Source: Acanthamoeba lenticulata
Taxonomy: Eukaryota; Discosea; Longamoebia; Acanthamoebidae
Reading direction: 5' to 3'
Length of the DNA stretch: 37,752 nt
Assembly (NCBI GenBank): GCA_002179805.1
Contig: NAVB01001646.1
Span: 1 to 37,752 of the forward strand
Every line of letters begins with the position of its first letter. The stretch's first letter is position 1. The notes under the pieces were generated by a model that made no database searches, was not told the DNA's origin, and saw only the letters and a list, made by a program, of their open reading frames with translations. The position numbers were made by a program, and so were the translations under genes. Below, one piece after another: positions 30,818-37,752 of the stretch.

Positions 30818-32862
30818 ATGGAGAAGGAAGCTGAGCTTGAGCCAGCACGAAAAGAGGCGGACGGAGAAGAGGAGGCGCCGGAGACGCCGGAGACGCCGGC
30901 GGGGACGCCCTTAGATGAGTGGACGAGGTTGGTGGCAGCCGTGCGGCGGCCCGGGACCGGCTTCCCTGTCCGAGGCCATCGTGAAGGCTTGCTCCGCACT
31001 CTACACGACTCCTTTACCGGTATTAGCCTCCCCCGCCCTTATGTGGCCCTTCAAGCTGCCCTCTTGTTCACCACCGCGTCGTTTTGCCTCAGGCGCGGAG
31101 GCGGTCGAGTGGCTGGCGCACAACTGGCCAAACACGAGCCGCGAAAAAGCCATAGAGCTTGCCCAGCGCCTGTGCGACGCGGGCACCATTGTCCCAACGG
31201 CGAAAGAGAATCGCACAGCATTGGTACGCAGTAACACACACACACACTCGACTCGTGTGATGATTTTGACCTCCTGAGCGGTGGTGCTCGTGGCGGTGGC
31301 ATCACGAACACAGGAGGAAGGCGCACTCTACCGATTCAGCGAGCGCCAGCGGCGCGTGGTGGTGGTGGGCGGAGGTTTTGCCGGGCGCAAGGTGGCTCGC
31401 AAGCTGCAGTCATCCTTCCACGTGACGTTGGTGGACACCAAGGACCACTTTCTATGTACGCTCTCCCTGCCGGCATGTCTGTGCAATATCGACCATCTGG
31501 ACAAGATCACCACGCCACACAGCAGTGTACGCTCCACTTCAAAAAGGCGCAGGGATGGCTCACACTCGCTCACACGCAGCGGCTGGTGGTTGATGGGTTG
31601 ATGTTGGCAGTACCTCCAGCACGGCACTGTGCTTGCAGACGAAGTCGTTGGCGTGAACAGAGAAGCAAACACCATTGAGCTCAAAACACACGGGGCCCTT
31701 CCCTACGATTACCTTGTACTCTGCACGGGATCGCGCTATCAGCTCCCTGTCGCTGGCAACGGCAAAGTCGTTGTCGTCGACCCGCTCAGCCCGGCGCGCC
31801 TGCGAGAGTACAAACACTAAATCATCCTGCCGATTGCAGTCTTGGCTGATGAATCCCTCGCGCTTTGGGGGGTGAACAACAGAAACTACGAGCGGCTATC
31901 AAAGGCCAAATCCGTGGCCATTATAGGAGCGGGGCCGGTGGGGATCGAGCTTGCTGGTGAGATCATACACTACCTCCCTGGTGCGTTCGTGTGCCCTCAT
32001 TACGAGTAAAAGAGGCAAGACCACCTCTGGCCTGTGTGGCTCACGTCGCCGACACAGATAAGCAAGTCACGGTGGTCTACTCGGGAAAAAAGATGCTCCA
32101 TCGATACTGCAAGGGCGCGCACCAAAGCGTCAAGAAATTCTTCAACGCCACGGCCAACGTGCGTGTTGTCAAGGATCAGAAGGTTATCGATATTGATGAC
32201 GACTGTTTGGTCACCAGCGAGGTACGACTCAAGCGTCGAAGCGCATCCCGCTGAGAGCTCTCCCCTCACCGCATTCCCCGTTGGGGGTACCCATGCACGT
32301 AGGGTGAACGTATCAAGGCCGACGTGGCCTACTTCTGCGTGGGCTTCGTGCCCAACACTGAATTCCTTCGGGCCGGGTGCGCCGACCTGCTCTCGGAGAC
32401 CGGTCACATCAAGGTCAACGAACACTTCCAGGTGGAGGGCCACCCCAACATCTTTGCGCTAGGCGATGTGGCCGACATACCCGAAGACAAGCTCGCCCAG
32501 GTACGAAAGTTGATTGCTGCCGGCCAGGAGTGGTTGGTCTCCCACCGCTGCCCAACGCTGACGAACACATGCAGAACGCCGAGATCCACGCGGGAATAGT
32601 TATAAAGAACCTCAAGGCCTTTGCTCATGGCAAGTCTCTGAGTTCGTACAAGCCCAGCACTCGGATCCTCATCATCTCCATTGGGCCCAAGAGGTAATGC
32701 CCCTCTCTCTGCACTCAGTGAATGTGGGCGTGTGTTGCTCACAAATAAGTTGCCTCGGCCAGGGCGATGGTCATTCGAGGTGACACAGTGTACATCGATA
32801 ACGGTCTTGGCGCACGGCTGAAGACCATGGTCGAGTACAAGTCGATCAAGGGCTGGTCGTGA
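30818..32862 (+). CDS. DEP domain fused to FSP1/AIFM2-like FAD oxidoreductase, copy B
   Basis: Nine exons (30818-31019, 31093-31223, 31314-31526, 31611-31807, 31883-31980, 32058-32221, 32303-32500, 32575-32693, 32763-32862) join to 473 residues. After an acidic, Pro-rich start comes a DEP domain (DEWTRLVAAVRRPGTGFPVR, SFTGAEAVEWLAHNW, SREKAIELAQRLCDAG, LYRF). The oxidoreductase follows: FAD motif VVVVGGGFAGRKVARKL, VTLVDTKDHFLCTLSLPA, LPYDYLVLCTGS, NAD(P)H motif VAIIGAGPVGIELAGEI, VVYSGKKML and NIFALGDVADIPEDKLAQ. The tail ends KTMVEYKSIKGWS. Copy A has the same architecture and shares all eight of these intron positions and phases. The likely job is NAD(P)H-dependent reduction of quinone-type lipids at a membrane, as in FSP1/AIFM2; the substrate is not shown by the sequence. 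The DEP core is less canonical than in copy A (VRGH instead of VRDR). Confidence 0.9.
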
Positions 32863-33058
32863 CATCCGTAAGTGTAAAGTGTACTATTTTTGACTCATTC
32901 GTTGGCAGTGAGCTAAACGAGCAAAGGATAGTGTGGGCAAGAGCACAGAGCGCGCGTTCATGCGCAGGGCAATTGATTAACATGGAAAGATGCTTCTGGG
33001 AGGAAGCCAGAGACAAAAGGAAGAGGATACGAGTATTGATGAAGCAAAGAGGGGAGCC
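32863..33058. other. Gap between DEP-FSP1 copy B and the 5S gene
   Basis: No gene is visible. The stretch holds the 3' UTR of copy B and sequence past the 5S terminator. No clear AATAAA is present. The whole gap from copy B to the phospholipase D gene is 532 bp, and the 5S gene fills its middle. Confidence 0.5.
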
Positions 33059-33062
33059 AAAA
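33059..33062 (-). terminator. RNA polymerase III T-run terminator of the 5S gene
   Basis: Four T residues on the minus strand follow the last paired bases of the 5S rRNA, the minimal RNA polymerase III stop signal. The first T may form the 3' end of the mature RNA. Confidence 0.8.
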
Positions 33063-33180
33063 GGATACGACACGGTGGATTCCCGGGTGGTCGCCCACCC
33101 CAGTACTAACACCGCCTGGCGCAGCTTAACTTCGCTGTTCGGATGGGAAGCGGTGCTTTCTGCGCAGTATGGCCGTATCC
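33062..33180 (-). rRNA. 5S ribosomal RNA
   Basis: On the minus strand a 119-nt sequence starts GGATACGGCCATACTGCGCA and ends GTGTCGTATCC plus one T. The two ends pair to form helix I of 5S rRNA (GGATACGGC with the 3' end, one G-U pair). It carries the hallmark loop sequence CCATCCGAACAGCGAAGTTAAGC-like block near position 35-60, which overlaps the internal promoter used by TFIIIA and RNA polymerase III, and GGGTGGGCGACCACCCGGGAA further on. Size and sequence fit an amoebozoan 5S rRNA. A TTTT run follows directly. It stands alone between two protein genes, transcribed away from the phospholipase D gene. Confidence 0.96.
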
Positions 33181-33394
33181 ATCAGCGCTTGGCTTTATGT
33201 ACGTTATGTAGATGACATTGACTCTGGGGAACGAGAATGCCGAGCAGGGAAGTCCGTGTATTCCTTGAATTTCAGCAGTCTTTGTTCGTGACAGATATCT
33301 TCTGTTTTCTCTTTCTGTCTGGACAAAGAAGGGCCTTGCACTCGCGGTCTGGAAGAGGGTTGGTTTGTGGCCGGCACAGTGCTGCACCAACGAT

Positions 33395-35518
33395 ATGAGC
33401 GAGAAAGAGATCGCTGACAAAGTCAGACGGGTGTTTTCACCCTATCTGGCGCAGCGCTGGCACCGTGCGGCCAATTTATGGGAAATGGTGTCGCAGCGGT
33501 GGCAGCCCACCCTGCAAACTCTCCTGCCCCTGGGTGGACACTCTGATGGCAACAAGATCACCCTTTACACGCATGGAGATGACGCATTCGGTGCCAAATG
33601 GGACTCCATTCAAAAAGTACTCCTCCCTCCCTTTGAAGCCCTCCGATCCTCCCTCTCAGCGCTCTTATTGATGGATGATTATTGAAATTTGTTGCCTTGT
33701 CAAGGCAAGAGAGAAGGTTTGGTGGTCGGCCTACACGATAGAGCCCGACCGCGTGGGCAAGCGTACTGTGGAGTTGCTCACTCAGGCCAAGCGTCGCGGC
33801 TGTGATGTCGTCCTCCTCTATGACTCCATCGGATCCCGCAGTGTCTACAGCGACTTCCTCGCACCTCTTCGCCGGGCTGGCGCCTGTACACCTCCTCTTG
33901 CCCACCTGTCTGCCCGCGCCATTGTGCCTCATATCGGCTCACCTTGGCGAGTGTGTGTCGTGTTGGTGCCTCGCTAGCATGTCTTGAGTTTGGACCCGTG
34001 CGTGTGTCCCGGTGGCAGAGCTGGCGGCACGGACCCTTCCGTAACCATCAGAAGCTCCTCATCGTTGACGACCACGGCTACTGCGGTAAAGTGCATCATT
34101 CTACACGCTTTATTTATTTATGTGTATTTTTAAGTTAATCCATTTGTAGGTGGCATGAACGTGTCGGAAGACTATGCTGGCCCGAAAACCTTTGGCAAAG
34201 GTACGTCTAGACCTTTTCTTTTTGTTGTCACTATCATCTTCCGCCGTCTTCCGGCGCCTCACGCGGGAGCACGGCCGAGATAGAAACGTTTAGCGACACG
34301 CACGTCAAGATGGAGGGCCCAGCCGTCCAGGACCTGGAAACCGTGTTCCTCAACTCCTTGATCGCCAACCAGGAACACATCGAGCCCGAGTGCGACCTCC
34401 CTTCCCTTTTTCTTTACACCACGCCACATTGCACGGTTTCGTGTGCACTCATGAGTGTGTTCATCTTCTTGGGACTCACGCTCCTCCTTCACCCACCTTC
34501 GGACACAAAAGGGAGATCAACAGGGTCGAGCAGCTCATCGAGCGACGACCAGCCGTGCCTCCCGTTTCCGATGGCGTTTTTGTGCAGGTTTGTGAAGTGT
34601 TCATGAAGGACAGTCCTTGCTTGGGCGTTGCACTGAAACCCAGGTCTCGTGGGACTTGGCCGGTTTGTGGGCAGGTATTGCAATCCAATATTCGACGGCA
34701 GCGGAGGGACGTGCAAAAGGCCCTGCGGTTGGCTCTACGATCGGCCACGGACACGTGTTACCTCTCGTCGCCCTATTTTCTTCCCCCGCGCAACATCAAG
34801 GTACCACCTTGCGCGCGTAGTCGCGCGGCTGTTGTCACAACGGCGCTGATCTAGGGTATCCGCGTATACAGAGAGCCATTATTCAAGCCGCACGCAACGG
34901 CACCGACGTGCGGATCATCACGGCCGGCGACAGCGACATTCCCTTCATCAGGTAGACCTCCTCCATGACTCATGAGTGTCTTGGCTGGGACGTCTGCACG
35001 ACTCACACATCGCATCATTGCCATCCTATGAACATACAGGGCAGCGCAGCAACACATCTACTCATCGTTCTTGAAGCGAGGAATCAAGATCTATGAGATG
35101 TGGGACAAGAAGCTGCACGCCAAGATGGCCACCATCGATGGCATCTACTCCTACGTGGGGTCGTTCAATCTCGATGCCTGGAGCTCCCGCAACCTGGAGG
35201 CCAACGTAACCGTCCTCGATCCGCCACTTGCGCATCAGCTCGAGGATCGGGTATGCCAACCACTGCACCACCATGGTGGCCATTTGGGTTGTTCTTCTTT
35301 TGTTTGGGGGCAAGGCTCACCATCTCTCGTTTCTTCTTCCAATGCGCCAGTTTGAGGAGATCATGGAGCGGTCGTGCAAGGAGGTGCTGTTGGAGGAGCT
35401 CGAAAGCCGCGGTCTGTGGGAAAAGAACTACCACTGGCTGGCCTACCAGTTCTTTACGGTCACCGGCCCACGTGTGCCTATTGATGAAGACGACGAAGAG
35501 GACGACGATGACGACTGA
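33395..35518 (+). CDS. Phospholipase D superfamily enzyme, cardiolipin-synthase-like
   Basis: The protein has the two HKD motifs of the PLD superfamily: FRNHQKLLIVDD (HxKxxxxD) followed by GYCGGMNVSEDYAG, and LHAKMATIDG followed by YVGSFNLDAWSSRNLEANV. The two half-sites build one phosphodiesterase or phosphatidyltransferase active site through a phospho-His intermediate. Other family blocks are VWWSAYTIEPDRVGKRTVEL, ATDTCYLSSPYFLPP and RAIIQAARNGTDVRIITAGD. The arrangement is like bacterial-type cardiolipin synthases and short PLDs without PX/PH domains. First exons are 33395-33616 and 33705-33885. I see no membrane segment and no clear mitochondrial presequence. The C-terminus is a run of Asp/Glu ending at the stop. 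Substrate (cardiolipin synthesis, PLD or other) cannot be told. The 5S gene is divergent, 214 bp upstream of the start codon. Confidence 0.88.
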
Positions 35519-36393
35519 GGCTTCTGCGTAAAATTTTGCTATTTTCTCATTCCTGGAAATCAGAGGAAAAAAAACAAATTTAAAGATGAAGAATTAAAGC
35601 TTCAATTTGGAACAGCGGCAAGTAGTAGAAGACAATCAACACCATAAGAATGGAAATCGTTACGGTTCGTGAGACTTTTTGAGCAGTCCGTCTTTGTGGT
35701 CTAATACCTCCCCCCCTCTTTTAGTTACAGACCATTGAACAATCCGAAAAGCGGACGCACTTATCTATGTGCACCACCAACACCGACCATCTTTCTACTT
35801 CCTCCAACCTGACCTATGCCAAGCGCGTACGTTGCTCTCCGCTGACGAAAATGAAGGCAAGGTCTGTCTTTAATCGGACCGGATACGGGGCAGTCACGCG
35901 TCGCAGATGAGACCGAGGACACGTTGCGCTGGAGTGAGGTGGGAACCGGTAGGCCGCACACGGAGGGAAGTGCCCGTTTCGAGGTAGGCTTCACGACTGG
36001 CCGAGGCCAACGCGTGAACGTCTCCTCTCTAAGCCTCCGGCGGGCAGATGCTCTTCTCAACTCTTCCTCTTCTTCTTCATCCTCTTCATCGAGCTGATGT
36101 TTTTGGCCACCACCCACTGTGTAAATAATCACGCACGCGCTACTCGCACCACACCCTTTTCCTTCCCTTTTTGCCTTCGTCTTCTTCACTGGTCGACAAG
36201 AAGGTTCAGTACTGGAAGAGGTCCAGCACTGTTCGCTCATTGTTCAGCCAATTCTGCGCCACATTTCCCGTTGGTGCTACAAATATCATCCCTCTTCCCC
36301 GCTGCACGGACCAACCCCAGCGCACGCCTGCCATCACTCTACCCTGTCCTTGAAACACAAGCACAAGGCCCTTCCTAGACAAACACCAAGACA
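35519..36393. other. 875-bp region without a confidently called gene
   Basis: The region lies between the end of the phospholipase D gene and the start of the CBS-domain gene. The left part (35519-35760) is AT-rich and looks like 3' UTR. The middle holds an open frame on the minus strand, listed separately. The right part (36241-36393) would be a shared promoter if that ORF is real. I found no tRNA, snRNA or repeat. Confidence 0.5.
35761..36240 (-). CDS. Hypothetical protein, uncertain
   Basis: This is an uninterrupted 159-codon frame starting MSEQCWTSSSTEPSCRPVKK. It has a basic N-terminal stretch, an acidic run (QLDEEDEEEEEELRRASARR) and a Pro/Ser-rich C-terminal half. I recognise no domain. 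In its favour, it fills a gap, is divergent from the CBS gene and has a high-GC third position in its middle part. Against it, low-complexity composition and the lack of any family feature mean it may be a chance ORF. Splicing could also change its ends. Confidence 0.25.
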   Translation of the reverse strand: MSEQCWTSSSTEPSCRPVKKTKAKREGKGCGASSACVIIYTVGGGQKHQLDEEDEEEEEELRRASARRRLREETFTRWPRPVVKPTSKRALPSVCGLPVPTSLQRNVSSVSSATRDCPVSGPIKDRPCLHFRQRRATYALGIGQVGGSRKMVGVGGAHR

Positions 36394-37645
36394 ATGGAAA
36401 CAACAAGAGCACTGAGAGGCTTCCTGGACGCTACCACGCTGGCTGATATGGACGAGCTGCGTAACCAAGAGCTCGTGTTCCTCAACGCGACCGACACTAT
36501 CGAGGGCAGTTTCCAAGTACGTACTTCTCACCGCTACTAGCACTAGTCTTTCAGAGCCTCCCTAACGTGTTCGTATTGGCGTCGTCCAGACTCTCATCAA
36601 CAAGGGCGTTCTTGGGGCGCCGGTCAAAGACGCCGCCTCGGGGGAGTTCATCGGTCTGGTAGACATCAAAGACTTTGTTGGATACGTATTGCTCATACAT
36701 GGTGAAGGCACTGCCTCGTTGCAGGACCTCGACCTTCAGAAGGGTCTCAACGTTCAGAGCATTCTCAGTAAGTCTTCACCTACTCGTTATGTTTTTTCCT
36801 CCCCTAAGCTCACCATCCCCTTGTGACAGATCTGTCGAAGGCAAACCCATTTGCTCGCGTCTCGTATGACGCGTCCATTATCGACGTCCTCAAGGTAAGT
36901 CGTCCCCTTCGCCAAGATATGGAGTAGAGGAAGAAGGCACTGACCCAGCCAGTGTACACCAGGCGTTCGAGTCAGGTCTTCATCGCCTGGCGGTCGTCCA
37001 GGACGGGCCCGCCAACGTGGTGAAGATGGTCAGCCAGATGTGCATCCTGCAGTTCCTCGTCCGCAATGTACCTCTCCATTTCCTCTTACGCCACGAAGCT
37101 GGAGGATTCTCGCTCATGTGGTGGTTGGGTCATGGCTTTCAACAGAAGAACAAGTGGGCTGGCGCGCTGGACCGAAAGGTGGGCAGCCTCAAGATTGGCA
37201 GCGAGCCCAAGACGGTCGTCTACACCGAGAACGCGCTGTCGGCGCTCGCTCTCATGGATCGCGAGCAGATCTCCGGCACGGCCATCGTCGACCCGGAGGG
37301 CCGCCTCTATGGCAGCATCAGCACGTGGGACCTCAAGTACGCGGCCAAGAACACCGGTGCGCCCTTCTCCCTTCGTTGCCCTTCGCTGTATGGCCGACCC
37401 CGAGAGCATGGCTGACCCCCTTGGCTTGAGCAGACGTGCTGCTGGTGCCGTTAAAGGACTTTTGGGACGCCACGAAGAAGCCTCTCGTGACGCTCTCCGA
37501 CGACGAGACCTTGGGCGACGCCATCGAGCGCCTCGTGGGTGGCCGCGTCCACCGCCTCTTTATTGTGGCTGCCGACGGGCGACCGAGCAGGGTCATCTCC
37601 ATCACCGACGTCCTCGCCGCGCTCCTCGCGATCGTCGTGCCCTGA
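36394..37645 (+). CDS. Four-CBS-domain protein (AMPK-gamma/CBSX-like)
   Basis: CBS domains pair into Bateman modules that usually bind adenine nucleotides and regulate a partner. Six exons (36394-36516, 36590-36767, 36830-36894, 36963-37067, 37146-37356, 37434-37645) join to 297 residues. They hold four CBS repeats: LINKGVLGAPVKD...GEFIGLVDIKDFV, VLKAFESGLHRLAVVQDG, LMDREQISGTAIVDPEGRLY followed by STWDLKY, and AIERLVGGRVHRLFIVAADG followed by VISITDVLAALL. There is no kinase, channel or catalytic domain, so it is a stand-alone regulatory subunit like AMPK gamma, yeast Sds23 or plant CBSX proteins; which one is unclear. A 39-nt GT-AG stretch (36686-36724) inside exon 2 is in frame and could be an extra intron. 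Confidence 0.87.
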
Positions 37646-37696
37646 GGAAGCCCGTTTGCGTTGCCCCTTTGATCGGTGCACTTGGCTTTGTATGTA

Positions 37697-37702
37697 AATA
37701 AA
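37697..37702 (+). terminator. AATAAA poly(A) signal of the CBS gene
   Basis: A canonical AATAAA lies 52 nt after the stop codon of the CBS-domain gene, in a short AT-rich stretch, the expected place for a polyadenylation signal. Confidence 0.75.
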
Positions 37703-37741
37703 ATCAAAAGAAAAAAGTACGGGAAGCTTGCTTGGCCACAT

Positions 37742-37751
37742 GGGGGGGGGG
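37742..37751. repeat. Ten-G homopolymer at the window end
   Basis: The window stops one base after a run of ten G. A homopolymer at a sequence end is typical of a contig edge where assembly failed. Confidence 0.6.
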
Positions 37752-37752
37752 T

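Noticed and set aside
1..37752. Viral, transposon or bacterial-transfer island
   Set aside because: All well-supported protein genes carry spliceosomal introns of the same style and similar codon use. No integrase, reverse transcriptase, transposase or capsid-like sequence was seen.

Overview
The window is nuclear DNA of a GC-rich, intron-rich unicellular eukaryote. The best fit is Acanthamoeba (Amoebozoa). This is inferred from many short spliceosomal introns (about 40-140 nt, often with a GTACGT-type donor), very tight gene spacing, a cycloartenol-type sterol cyclase, amoebozoan-like gene content and a complete 119-nt 5S rRNA gene. There are no operons, ribosome-binding sites, CRISPR arrays or insertion sequences. 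The window appears to end in a contig edge (a run of ten G).

Layout, left to right: the 5' part of an aminoalcohol (choline/ethanolamine) phosphotransferase (-); a GPKOW/MOS2-like G-patch and KOW splicing factor (+); a calcineurin-B-like EF-hand sensor with an N-myristoylation-type start (-); the nucleolar ribosome-biogenesis protein NOL6/Utp22 (-); a DEP-domain plus AIFM2/FSP1-like FAD oxidoreductase fusion, copy A (-); a tRNA adenosine deaminase of the ADAT1 type (-); a cytochrome P450 (+), divergent from ADAT1 and tail-to-tail with cycloartenol synthase (-); a small tail-anchored Qc-like SNARE (-); a RAD5/HLTF-type SNF2 helicase with RING finger and two N-terminal UBA-like repeats (+); a Rho-type GEF (-); a second DEP-FSP1 fusion, copy B (+); a solitary 5S rRNA gene (-); a two-HKD phospholipase D/cardiolipin-synthase-like enzyme (+); a weak orphan ORF (-); and a four-CBS-domain protein (+).

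Most of this is housekeeping content: lipid head-group transfer, splicing, ribosome assembly, tRNA editing, DNA-damage tolerance and vesicle fusion. Two places stand out. First, two intron-rich paralogues about 18 kb apart both fuse a complete DEP domain to an FSP1/AIFM2-like NAD(P)H:quinone-type oxidoreductase. All eight introns of copy B occur at matching positions in copy A, so this is a whole-gene duplication of a real architecture. A DEP domain could give these enzymes a membrane address in place of the N-myristoyl anchor of animal FSP1. Second, a P450 lies tail-to-tail with cycloartenol synthase, an arrangement worth testing as a small sterol/triterpenoid gene pair.

CDS spans cover start codon to stop codon with introns included. 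Exon joins were worked out by hand from splice sites and reading-frame continuity. Where a complete set of exon coordinates is given, the exon lengths sum to a whole number of codons.
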